Part shown: positions 27,868-36,585 of the stretch, in pieces
Layout: every line of letters starts with the position of its first letter
Numbering within the stretch: the stretch's first letter is position 1
Assembly (NCBI GenBank): GCA_013297875.1
Contig: JAAFIW010000015.1
Coordinates: forward strand, 1-64,000
DNA length: 64,000 bases
Direction of reading: 5' to 3'
Source: Comamonadaceae bacterium
GTDB taxonomy: Bacteria; Pseudomonadota; Gammaproteobacteria; Burkholderiales; Burkholderiaceae_C
Program-made: the position numbers and the translations under genes
The notes under the pieces: model-generated
The model's input: only the letters and a program-made list of their open reading frames with translations
Database searches by the model: none
What the model was told of the DNA's origin: nothing

Positions 27868-29359
27868 ATGAACACCGTGCGTCAATCCGGAACGTCTGGC
27901 AAATCTGGCAACACACGCCACACCGTTGAGCTGCGCCTGGGCGCAGACGGCATTGCCTTGGGCGATTTGAGCTTTGTGCAGCAAGGCAGGCGGCAGTTCT
28001 CGGTATTTGCCTACCAAAGTAGCTGGCTGGCAAACCCGGATCGTTTTGAAATTTCGCCTGACTTGCCTTTGAACTCAGGTTTTCAAGCTTGCAAGGCCAG
28101 CCCAAACGCAGGCGCAGATGCCATATTTCACGCTGCCATCGCCGACACCGCACCAGACGCCTGGGGCCGCCGCGTCATCGACCGCGCCCACGCCAGGGCA
28201 CGCCGCAACAACCCGGCATTGCAACCACTGACCGAACTTGATTACCTCTGCGCGGTAGACGATTTCAGCCGTGTGGGCGCACTGCGACTGCACCGTGACG
28301 GGCACTATGCAGGCACGGCCCAAACCGGCCAGCGCAGCACACCGCCGTTCATTGAGCAAGTGTGGTGTTTCATGCTGTTTGAACCATAAAACCGCGTCTT
28401 TTCGTCCAGCTTGTCGTTGCAAATCCTCGCCATAGCCACCGCTATGGCTGTGGTTTGCGCCTAAACCTGTACAAAAATCCATCGGTTTTATTTTGGTTCA
28501 AACAGCATGAAACACCACACTAGCGCGCTTGTACGCAGCCACCCGCGCGCTTGAAACCGATCAAGAAACCGCGCAAGACCTGGCCTATCTGCAAGGCCGG
28601 GGCACATCGCTCGGGGGCATGCGGCCCAAATGCACCCTGCTTGACGAAGACGACTGGCTGGCTATCGGCAAGTTTCCCAGTGTCAGCGATGGCCACAGCG
28701 TCACGCGCGCCGAGGTGCTGGCACTGCGCTTGGCCGCGTTGGCTGGCATTCGCACTGCCCATGCACGCTGTGTGGCATTAGGCGGCGTGCCGGTTGCGGT
28801 CATCCGGCGTTTTGACCGCACCGCGGACCACAAGCGCATTCCTTACCTCTCTGCCGCCTCTCTCATTCAGGCCTCGCGCCACGAAGACCGCGCCTACACA
28901 GAAATAGTGGATGCCCTGCGCACGCGGGGCTCCCAGCCGTTGGCGGACGCACGTGAGCTGTGGCGGCGCATGGTGTTCAACCTGTTGATTACCAACACCG
29001 ACGACCACCTGCACAACACAGGATTCTTGTACGACGGCGCTGGCCGCTGGCGCTTGGCACCCGCGTTTGACCTGAACCCCATGCCCGGCAAGCTGCGCGA
29101 ATCGAAAACCTGGCTTTCTGAAGACACGGGCCCGATAGACGACATCAGCACGCTGGTGCAGCACAGCGCCTACTTCGCGCTGAACAGACAAGAGGCCCTG
29201 ACGACACTGCGCGAGGTGCTGGCCACCACCAGCCAATGGCGAGAAGTAGCCACCAGCCCGGAGGTCGGCTTGACGAAGGCTGAGCAAGCCGCGCTGGAAG
29301 ATGCGTTTGAACATGCACAGGTCGACGCAGCAAAAGCCTTGACTCGCCTGAGGGGATGA
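27868..29359 (+). pseudogene. hipA-type kinase gene split by a 160-bp palindromic insertion
   Basis: The 5' part (27868-28359) codes the HipA N-terminal domain (HAAIADTAPDAWGRRVIDRA). The 3' part resumes at 28520 with LARLYAATRALETDQETAQD and carries the kinase motifs GGMRPKC, FDR, and the catalytic NTDDHLHN and FDLNP. Between them is an inserted element with an in-frame stop, and its length shifts frame by one. Deleting 28360-28519 restores FIEQLARLYAATRALE exactly. The 3' half lacks a sensible start, so no functional kinase is expected. Confidence 0.88.
28360..28519. mobile_element. MITE-like palindromic element inside hipA
   Basis: Perfect terminal inverted repeats of 26 bp beginning GTGTGGTGTTTCATGCTG and then TTTGAACC; similarity continues inward (ATAAAACCG). 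The centre has a second hairpin, CCATAGC-CACC-GCTATGG. No coding capacity. No target duplication is evident, and the clean excision point is 160 bp. Confidence 0.85.
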
Positions 29360-29475
29360 CTGAAATGACTTTGGCGCTGTCGCGCCTCAATGACAGATGA
29401 CGAGGATCTGAGTCATCCCCAGTCATCCCCAGTCATCCATCATGGCAGCCCGCAGGGCGCGTCATCTGTCATCGA
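29355..29475. repeat. GATGAC/GTCATC cluster between hipA and rpoD
   Basis: Repeated words GGATGACTGAAATGAC, ATGACAGATGACG, and three CAGTCATCC units, with the inverse GTCATCTGTCATC. It lies between convergent gene ends, as expected for a terminator, but no T-tract is obvious. Confidence 0.5.
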
Positions 29476-29479
29476 ACCA

Positions 29480-31831
29480 TTACAGGTTATCCGTAAAACT
29501 GCGAAGCTTGTCCGAACGCGAAGGGTGCTTGAGCTTGCGCAAGGCCTTGGCTTCAATCTGGCGGATGCGCTCGCGGGTCACGTCGAACTGTTTGCCCACT
29601 TCTTCCAGCGTGTGGTCGGTACTCATTTCGATGCCAAAGCGCATGCGCAGCACCTTGGCTTCGCGGGGGGTCAGGCTGTCCAGAATATCTTTGACCACGT
29701 CGCGCAGGCCAGCTTGCATGGCCGCTTCCATGGGTGCCGTGTTGGCGCTGTCTTCGATGAAGTCGCCCAGGTGGCTGTCGTCGTCGTCGCCAATCGGGGT
29801 TTCCATGCTGATCGGCTCTTTGGCGATCTTCATGATCTTGCGGATCTTGTCTTCGGGAATCTCCATGCGCTCGGCCAACACGGAAGCATCGGGCTCAAAG
29901 CCGAACTCCTGCAGGTGCTGGCGGCTGATGCGGTTCATCTTGTTGATGGTTTCGATCATGTGGACCGGAATGCGGATGGTGCGGGCCTGATCGGCAATGC
30001 TGCGTGTGATGGCCTGGCGAATCCACCAGGTGGCGTAGGTGGAGAATTTGTAGCCACGGCGGTATTCAAACTTGTCCACCGCTTTCATCAGGCCGATGTT
30101 GCCTTCCTGGATCAAATCGAGGAATTGCAGGCCGCGGTTGGTGTACTTTTTCGCAATCGAAATCACCAGGCGCAGGTTGGCCTCGATCATTTCTTTCTTG
30201 GCATCGCGCGAGTTGGACTCGCCGTTGTTCATGCGTTTGTTGATGTCTTTGAGCGTGAGCAAAGGCACCACCACGCGGGCTTGCAGGTCTGCCAGCTTTT
30301 GCTGCAGGTCTTGAATCGGCGGAATGTTGCGGCCCATGATGGCGGACCACGGTTTGCCGGCGGCGGCCTGCTTTTCCACCCACTTCATGTTCAGCAGATT
30401 GGGCGGGAAGTCTTTCACAAAGGTTTCTTGCGGCATGCCGCATTTATCCACAATGATGCGGCGCAGCTCGCGCTCTTTCTTGCGCACATCGTCCACCTGG
30501 CCGCGCACCATGTCGCAGAGTTTTTCAATGGTTTTGGCCGTGAAACGAATCGTCATCAGCTCGGCGCTCAGGGCCTTTTGGGCCTCGACGTAGGCGGCGT
30601 TGCCGTAGCCTTGTGTGTCGTAAATCTTGTGCACGGCTTCAAACAGCTCGGCAATGCGCTCAAAGCGCGTCAAGGCATCGCGCTTGAGCTCTTCCAGCTT
30701 CTTGGTCAGGGCTTTGGAGCCGCCTTTGCCGTCGTCATCGTCGGCTTCGTCAAACTCGTCAAAGTCTTCTTCGGCCACGTAGTCGTCGGCTTCGTTGGCA
30801 TTGGAAAAACCGTCCACCACGGTGGAAATCATGACCTTGCCGTCGCGAATTTCGCCGCCCAGGCGCAAGATTTCGGCAATGGTGGCGGGGCACTCAGAGA
30901 TGGCTTCCATCATCGCCATCAAGCCGCCTTCAATGCGCTTGGCAATTTCAATTTCGCCTTCACGCGTGAGCAGCTCTACCGTGCCCATCTCGCGCATGTA
31001 CATGCGCACGGGGTCGGTGGTGCGGCCGAATTCACTGTCTACGGTTGACAGAGCCGCTTCGGCGGCCTCTTCAGCTTCTTCTTCGGTCGCGCCGGTGGGG
31101 GCGCTGTTGGTCAGGATCAGGGCTTCGGCGTCGGGCGTTTGCTCGTACACCGCCACGCCCAGGTCGTTCAGCGTGGCAATCACGGCTTCCAGCGTCTCAG
31201 CGTCGATCAGCTTGTCGGGCAAGTGGTCAGAAATTTCGCCATGCGTCAGGTAGCCGCGGGTTTTGCCGAGTTTGATCAGGGTTTTCAGGCGCTGGCGGCG
31301 CTTGGCCAGGTCTTCCTCGGAAAGCACCGTTTCGTCCAGGCCAAACTCTTTCATCAAGGCGCGCTCTTTGGCCTTGCTGATCTTCATGCGCAGGGGTTTG
31401 GCTTTTTCCACGGTGGGATCGGCCACCGCATCGCTGGCCACTTCGCCCGGCTCTTCGGCAAATTCGGCCTCGATATCGGACAGATCGGTATCGTCGCCCT
31501 CACCGGCACCGCCAGACTTTTCGGCCACCTTGGGTTTGCGGCCGCGCTTGGCACCAGCCGGTGCCGGCTTGGCAGCTGCCGCAGGCTTTGCGGCCGGGGC
31601 TTTGGCGGCAGGGGGTTTGGCAGCCGCTGCGCTAGCGGACGCTTTGGGCAAGGTCACCGTTTTGCCTGCTTTGGCGGGTGCAGCGGCTTTCTCGATGGTG
31701 ACAGATGCATCTGCTTTGGCGGCTGACACTTTCGCCACCGGCACTCTGGCGGCAATGACCTTGACGGTTGGGGCTTTGACAGCGGGCATCGCGGCAGGGC
31801 TGACAGGCTTGGCGGGCTTTTGGTTGGGCAT
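29480..31831 (-). CDS. rpoD: Primary sigma factor RpoD (sigma-70)
   Basis: 783-aa housekeeping sigma factor. A long Ala/Lys/Pro-rich N-terminal extension (about 110 residues) precedes region 1.1 ([20 protein letters not shown]). Region 2 shows [20 protein letters not shown] and region 4.2 [20 protein letters not shown]. The acidic non-conserved region has runs of Asp and Glu. The start MPNQKPAKP at 31831 was preferred to a frame extension at 31873. It is downstream of dnaG, the usual macromolecular-synthesis order, but rpsU is not adjacent. Confidence 0.97.
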   Translation of the reverse strand: MPNQKPAKPVSPAAMPAVKAPTVKVIAARVPVAKVSAAKADASVTIEKAAAPAKAGKTVTLPKASASAAAAKPPAAKAPAAKPAAAAKPAPAGAKRGRKPKVAEKSGGAGEGDDTDLSDIEAEFAEEPGEVASDAVADPTVEKAKPLRMKISKAKERALMKEFGLDETVLSEEDLAKRRQRLKTLIKLGKTRGYLTHGEISDHLPDKLIDAETLEAVIATLNDLGVAVYEQTPDAEALILTNSAPTGATEEEAEEAAEAALSTVDSEFGRTTDPVRMYMREMGTVELLTREGEIEIAKRIEGGLMAMMEAISECPATIAEILRLGGEIRDGKVMISTVVDGFSNANEADDYVAEEDFDEFDEADDDDGKGGSKALTKKLEELKRDALTRFERIAELFEAVHKIYDTQGYGNAAYVEAQKALSAELMTIRFTAKTIEKLCDMVRGQVDDVRKKERELRRIIVDKCGMPQETFVKDFPPNLLNMKWVEKQAAAGKPWSAIMGRNIPPIQDLQQKLADLQARVVVPLLTLKDINKRMNNGESNSRDAKKEMIEANLRLVISIAKKYTNRGLQFLDLIQEGNIGLMKAVDKFEYRRGYKFSTYATWWIRQAITRSIADQARTIRIPVHMIETINKMNRISRQHLQEFGFEPDASVLAERMEIPEDKIRKIMKIAKEPISMETPIGDDDDSHLGDFIEDSANTAPMEAAMQAGLRDVVKDILDSLTPREAKVLRMRFGIEMSTDHTLEEVGKQFDVTRERIRQIEAKALRKLKHPSRSDKLRSFTDNL

Positions 31832-32032
31832 GAACGACCTCGGTGGAGACAGAAAAAACGAACAACTCACCACGCGTCACTGGCGCATGTCAGGTTTGCA
31901 AGAGAGCAGCCGGTGCGGCGGGTCATCTGGCTAAGGTACATGCGGGCGAAGTTACGCAGAAGCAAGGTGCCTGGGGAACCCCTGCATGACTCTCTGCGGT
32001 CTGCGATCAAACGGACTTGGGCGCATCGCTGC

Positions 32033-32079
32033 GTTGTTTTTCTTGTCAACAGCACTGCTATCGACAAGAAAAGACGCCT
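32033..32079. promoter_or_regulatory. Long hairpin upstream of rpoD
   Basis: TTTTCTTGTC (32040-32049) pairs perfectly with GACAAGAAAA (32065-32074), and GCGT/ACGC pair outside. The loop can pair further (AGC/GCT). The T-rich arms allow it to act as a terminator or attenuator in either direction. Confidence 0.55.
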
Positions 32080-32337
32080 TGCACTGCATCCCAATCCGTT
32101 CGCCGCAGATCCGCAAAAGTTATGCAGAGCTTCCCAAGCAAGCTGTGTGGGCGAACATTTGGTGTGCAGCCCTTGCGATGAAGGAAAGCCGGTTGGGCAG
32201 GCTGTGCGCCGGTCGGCTAGAGGCTCGGAGGTGCTGCTGTCGCGCTTGCTGAAAAAGGCAAGCGAGGATTATACCGGCGGCCGCTGGCTTTGGGTGGCTG
32301 CGTGTTGGCGGCCGGTTTATTGATGATTTTGGCTATC

Positions 32338-32382
32338 CGCCCAGGTGTTTATTGCTCAAGCAGCTATCGAATGAGTAGCGAT
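32338..32382 (+). repeat. Copy 8 of the dispersed repeat
   Basis: CGCCCAGGTGTTTATTGCTC then AAGCAGCTATCGAATGAGTA and GCGATTG. It sits directly after the dnaG stop side (dnaG reads leftward). Confidence 0.85.
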
Positions 32383-32404
32383 TGCGAGAAGCAGCAAACC
32401 GCTA

Positions 32405-34393
32405 TCAGCTGCTTGCAGCCAGGGCAGCGGCGCTGGAGCGGATTTTTGCAAAACTGCTGCGTTGCTCGTGCAAACGCTTGAACAGCGCCATGTCACCGGC
32501 GTTCAGGGCCTGGGTTTGCTGGGTTTTCAGGCTGTCGTCCAGCATCCAGTCCAGCAGGTTGCGCAGTTCCGCCTGCGCCTCGGCGCGCTCGTCCTGCAGC
32601 TTTTTGCGCGCGGCGGCTTCGTCCGCTGGTTTGTCGTCTGCAGTGGGCATCACGGGCTGCTCCAGCGGCTCCATGAGCTTCAAGGCCAGGGCCTCCCAGG
32701 GCTGCTCGCGCAGGCCCTCGCGCAGCGCGCCCCAGGGCATGGGGCCGTGCTCTTGCAGTTGTGCGTCCAGCCAGGTGAACAGCGGGCCGTGCGGCTCGGG
32801 CAACTCGCACAGCAAGGCATGGTCTTGTGCGCCCAAGGTTTCCCACAGCGCCGCTTCGGTGAGCAGGCGGCGGGCTGTGTGGTCGGCGCGGCTGGTGGGC
32901 GCGGCGCGGGGGCGCATGCCGTAGTTGGCGGTGCCGGCGTAAGGCTTTTTGGCTGCATTTTTGAACGAATTGGCCTTATAGCCCTTATGAATACTGCTGG
33001 AGCCACTATTGTTTTCATAGTGCTCCCGTTCTTCGCGTGACTGGTAGCCGCCGTCCTGGCGCGTGGCTGGTTTGGGATTTCGCTGGCCAATGCCCCAGCC
33101 ATCGACCAAGCCGAACGCATCGACCTGTACCTGCTTGGCCAGCTCGTTAAGCACTTGGCGTTTCAGCGCGCCATCGGGCATGGCCTGCCACAGTGGGCGG
33201 GCTTGGGCGGCCAGGCGGGCGCGGCCTTCGGCGCTGCTCAGGTCGCAGTCTTCGCTGGCGGCTTCCAATAGAAAACGACTCAGCGGCGTGGCGCTCGCCA
33301 CCGCCTGTGCAAACGCTTCCTGGCCCTGCTCGCGTATGAAGCTGTCGGGGTCGTGCTCGGGCGGCAGAAACAAAAACTTCACGCTGCGCACGTCGGTGGC
33401 GTAGGGCAGGGCACCGTCCAGCGCCTTGCGGGCGGCGCGCTGGCCTGCGGCGTCGCCATCAAAGCTGAAAACCACGCTGTCGGTGAAGCGAAACAGTTTC
33501 TGTACGTGGTCGGGGGTGCAGGCCGTGCCCAAGGTGGCCACGGTGTTGGGAAAGCCCAGCTGCGCCAGTGCCACCACGTCCATATAGCCTTCGGTGACCA
33601 GCACATAGCCCATTTCGCGCAACGATTGGCGGGCTTCAAACAGGCCGTATAGCTCGCGGCCTTTGCTGAACACCGGGGTTTCGGGGGAATTCAGGTACTT
33701 AGGCTTCTCGTCACCAAGTACGCGCCCGCCAAAACCAATGCATTCGCCCTTCACGTTGCGAATCGGAAACATCACCCGGTCACGGAAACGGTCGTAGCGT
33801 TTGATGTCGCCGGTTTCTTCGTCGGTGCTTTCAATCACCAGGCCGCTTTCGGCCAGCAGCGGGTCGTCATAGGCCGCAAACACGCTGGCCAAGCTGCGCC
33901 AGCCTTCGGGCGCGTAGCCCAGACCAAAGCGCTTGGCCACCTCGCCGCTGACACCCCGGCGCTTGAGGTAGTCAATGGCGTGCGCCGTGTGTTTGAGGTT
34001 GGCGGTGTAGGCCGCCGCCGCCTTTTCCAGCACCTCGTTCAAGGTGTGCTGGCGTGCCCGCTGCTGCGCGGCCAGGGCGCGGTCTTGCGGACTGGCCTCG
34101 TCTTCGGGTACTTGCAGGCCATACTGCTGGGCCAGGTCGTGCACGGCCTCGACAAAGCTCATGCCCGCGTGCTCCATCAAAAAACCCAGGGCATTGCCGT
34201 TTTTGCCGCAGCCAAAGCAGTGATAAAACTGCTTGGTGGGGCTCACCGAGAACGACGGCGACTTTTCCCCATGAAACGGGCACAAGCCCATAAAGTTGGC
34301 CCCGCCCTTTTTCAGCGGCACATGGCGGCCCACGATGTCCACCACATCGGCACGGGCGAGCAACTCTTGAATGAAGGACTGGGGAATGGACAC
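32405..34393 (-). CDS. dnaG: DNA primase
   Basis: 662-aa primase making RNA primers for replication. Zinc-binding CPFHGEKSPSF with HCFGCG near residues 38-64; RNA-polymerase/Toprim core with LVTEGYMDVVAL and SFDGDAAGQRAARKAL; C-terminal DnaB-interacting domain. Between core and C-terminal domain the linker reads HYENNSGSSSIHKGYKA, which is the dispersed repeat translated on its other strand. It diverges from the GT41 gene. Confidence 0.96.
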   Translation of the reverse strand: MSIPQSFIQELLARADVVDIVGRHVPLKKGGANFMGLCPFHGEKSPSFSVSPTKQFYHCFGCGKNGNALGFLMEHAGMSFVEAVHDLAQQYGLQVPEDEASPQDRALAAQQRARQHTLNEVLEKAAAAYTANLKHTAHAIDYLKRRGVSGEVAKRFGLGYAPEGWRSLASVFAAYDDPLLAESGLVIESTDEETGDIKRYDRFRDRVMFPIRNVKGECIGFGGRVLGDEKPKYLNSPETPVFSKGRELYGLFEARQSLREMGYVLVTEGYMDVVALAQLGFPNTVATLGTACTPDHVQKLFRFTDSVVFSFDGDAAGQRAARKALDGALPYATDVRSVKFLFLPPEHDPDSFIREQGQEAFAQAVASATPLSRFLLEAASEDCDLSSAEGRARLAAQARPLWQAMPDGALKRQVLNELAKQVQVDAFGLVDGWGIGQRNPKPATRQDGGYQSREEREHYENNSGSSSIHKGYKANSFKNAAKKPYAGTANYGMRPRAAPTSRADHTARRLLTEAALWETLGAQDHALLCELPEPHGPLFTWLDAQLQEHGPMPWGALREGLREQPWEALALKLMEPLEQPVMPTADDKPADEAAARKKLQDERAEAQAELRNLLDWMLDDSLKTQQTQALNAGDMALFKRLHEQRSSFAKIRSSAAALAASS
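32975..33023 (+). repeat. Copy 9 of the dispersed repeat, inside dnaG
   Basis: TATAGCCCTTATGAATACTG then CTGGAGCCACTATTGTTTTC and ATAGTG. It is more diverged than the intergenic copies but keeps the hairpin ACTAT/ATAGT. It is read antisense as part of the interdomain linker. Confidence 0.7.
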
Positions 34394-34468
34394 GGGGGGA
34401 TTTTCGCCGGATGACAGTGGGCATGACTTTTATACTGAAAAGCCACTTGGCTTCATACCCCGCCTCCC

Positions 34469-36490
34469 GTGACCCTGCCCGCCCCATCACACCCTGCCCC
34501 CGATCCCCACACCATCCAGACCCTGGTCGCCTTGTTCCAGCAAGGCCGCCACGCCCAGGTCGAGCCCCAAGCTCTGGCCTTAACCCAACAGTTCCCCCAG
34601 CACCCGTTCGGCTGGGCCATGCTGGCGGCGGTGCTGCGGGCTCAGAAGCGCACGGCAGAAGCCGTGCAGCCGCTGCAAACTGCGGTCGCGCTGTCGCCGC
34701 ACGACGCACAAATGGTGTTCAACCTGGGCAATGCGCTGCGTGACCTGGGGCACAACGAGGCGGCGGCTGATGTTTACGAAAAAGCGGTGGCGCTGCGGCC
34801 GCAACTGGCACAGGCGCATTTCAATTTGGGCACGGTGCAACAAGACCTGGGCCGCCTGGCGCAGTCCGAGCGCAGCTTGCGACAAGCGGTGCTGTATGCG
34901 CCGGCGCATGCCGCAGCGCACAGCAACCTGGGCACCACCTTGCAAGCCTTGGGCCGCAGCGAGGAGGCGCTGAAAAGCTACCAGCGCGCCTTGAAAATCG
35001 AGCCCCACAACGCCAGCCTGCACTTCAACCTGGCTGACTTGCTGCACGACCTGGGCCGTCTGCCCGAGGCGCAAACCGCCTGCCGCCAGGCGCTGCAGCT
35101 CAACAAAAACCTGGCCAGCGCGCACAGCCTGATGGGCACGCTGTGGAAAGACCTGGGCCAGATTGACAAGGCCCTTGCCAGCTACCGCCAAGCGCTGGCG
35201 CTGGAGCCGCAGAACACCGATACACGAAGCAGTTTGCTGTTTTGCCTGAACTACGCGGCAGCGCACGATGCTGACGCCTGCTGGCAGGAGGCGCAGCGTT
35301 TTGGCCAGATGGTGGCCGCCAAAGCCACAGCGGTTCACAGCCAGTGGGCACAAGCGCAGCCGGGACAAAGGCTGCGTGTGGGTTTTGTCAGCGGCGATCT
35401 GCGTGAGCACCCGGTGGGGCATTTTTTAGAGGCGGTGCTGGGCGAGCTGGACAAGACCCGGCTGGAGTTGATTGCCTTGCCCACCCACCGCCACACCGAT
35501 GCACTGACTGAGCGCATTCGGCCCCATTTTTCACAATGGCTGCCACTCGTGGATTTGTCTGACGAAGCGGCGGCGCAGCGGATTCACGACCTGGGCATTC
35601 AGGTGCTGCTGGACCTGTCGGGCCACACCGCGCACAACCGACTGCCGCTGTTTGCGCACCGCCCCGCGCCGGTACAGGCCAGCTGGCTGGGTTACTTTGC
35701 GACCACCGGTGTGGCAGCGATGGACTACATCCTGGCCGACCCGCACACCCAGCCGCTCGGTGAGCAAAGCGCGTTCACTGAAAAAATCTGGCACCTGCCG
35801 CACACCCGCCTGTGCTTCACCCCGCCGCAGCCAGAGGTGCCGGTCAACGCCTTGCCTGCGTTGACCGAGGGTCACATCAGCTTTGGCTGCTTTTCCAACT
35901 TGAGCAAGCTGGGTGACGAGGTGGTGGCACTGTGGTGCCGTGTGCTGCACGCCGTGCCGGGCAGCCGCCTGTTTCTGAAGGCCAAGCAGCTCAAAGATGA
36001 AACGATGCAGCGCCAAACGCTCAAGCGCTTTGCCCAGCACGGCATTGCCGCCGACCGGCTCACGCTTCAAGGCCCCAGCCCGCGGGCTGACTACCTGGCC
36101 GCCTACCACCGGGTGGACATCATGCTGGACACCTTCCCCTTCCCTGGCGGCACAACCACGGCGGAGAGCCTGTGGATGGGCGTGCCCGTGCTCACCCTGG
36201 CCGGCAACCGCTTCCTGTCGCGCCAGGGGGCGGGCTTGCTGGCCAACGCAGGCCTGGCCGATTGGGTGGCCGGCGACGCGGGCGACTACCTGGCGCGTGC
36301 CGTGCGCCATGCCAGCGACGTGGCCGCACTGGCCCGCTTGCGCCAGGGGCTGCGCGCCCAGGTGCTGGTCAGCCCGGTGTTTGATGCACCGCAACTGGCG
36401 CAGCATCTGGCTGACGCGTGGTGGCGCATGTGGGAGCAGGCCTTGCAAGGCCGCCATGGAGAGGTTTTGTGCACTTTTCAAGCCAAATAG
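34469..36490 (+). CDS. TPR-repeat GT41-family (OGT/SPINDLY-like) glycosyltransferase
   Basis: 673 aa. About six TPR units in residues 45-270 (AHFNLGTVQQDLGRLAQSER, SLHFNLADLLHDLGRLPEAQ) are followed by a catalytic GT41 domain: LRVGFVSGDLREHPVGHFLE, LDLSGHTAHNRLPLFAHRPA, APVQASWLGYFATTG and DTFPFPGGTTTAESLWMGVP. Such enzymes transfer GlcNAc or another sugar to proteins. It starts with GTG. The last residues (CTFQAK and the TAG) come from the 5' part of a dispersed repeat. The acceptor is unknown. Confidence 0.88.
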   Translation: MTLPAPSHPAPDPHTIQTLVALFQQGRHAQVEPQALALTQQFPQHPFGWAMLAAVLRAQKRTAEAVQPLQTAVALSPHDAQMVFNLGNALRDLGHNEAAADVYEKAVALRPQLAQAHFNLGTVQQDLGRLAQSERSLRQAVLYAPAHAAAHSNLGTTLQALGRSEEALKSYQRALKIEPHNASLHFNLADLLHDLGRLPEAQTACRQALQLNKNLASAHSLMGTLWKDLGQIDKALASYRQALALEPQNTDTRSSLLFCLNYAAAHDADACWQEAQRFGQMVAAKATAVHSQWAQAQPGQRLRVGFVSGDLREHPVGHFLEAVLGELDKTRLELIALPTHRHTDALTERIRPHFSQWLPLVDLSDEAAAQRIHDLGIQVLLDLSGHTAHNRLPLFAHRPAPVQASWLGYFATTGVAAMDYILADPHTQPLGEQSAFTEKIWHLPHTRLCFTPPQPEVPVNALPALTEGHISFGCFSNLSKLGDEVVALWCRVLHAVPGSRLFLKAKQLKDETMQRQTLKRFAQHGIAADRLTLQGPSPRADYLAAYHRVDIMLDTFPFPGGTTTAESLWMGVPVLTLAGNRFLSRQGAGLLANAGLADWVAGDAGDYLARAVRHASDVAALARLRQGLRAQVLVSPVFDAPQLAQHLADAWWRMWEQALQGRHGEVLCTFQAK

Positions 36491-36540
36491 ACTTCACGTG
36501 CAATCTGGATGCGCTCAAGCAGCTATTTTTTTAATAGCAT
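36479..36540 (+). repeat. Copy 10 of the dispersed repeat, overlapping the GT41 gene stop
   Basis: TTTTCAAGCCAAATAG gives the last codons and stop of the GT41 gene; GCGCTCAAGCAGCTATTTTT then TTAATAGCATT is the hairpin part. Confidence 0.8.
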
Positions 36541-36585
36541 TCAAGTAACAAAACTGCCAGAGCCTGGGTGCAAAATGCGGGGATC

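Larger units (their letters stand above)
31832..32404 (-). promoter_or_regulatory. 573-nt gene-free leader between dnaG and rpoD
   Basis: No supported gene. It holds one dispersed repeat (32338-32382), a TATAAT hexamer on the minus strand (32273-32268) with no good -35, and a long hairpin at 32033-32079. If the TATAAT is used, rpoD has a leader of about 430 nt. Confidence 0.5.

Noticed and set aside
28360-28519. IS200/IS605 or IS630 remnant
   Set aside because: No transposase fragment and no TA duplication; described only as MITE-like.
29390-31048. 552-aa plus-strand frame
   Set aside because: Antisense to rpoD; composition is His/Gly-rich without any family signature.
32033-32079. tRNA or ribosomal leader in the gap upstream of rpoD
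   Set aside because: A simple hairpin only; no cloverleaf or CCA end was found.
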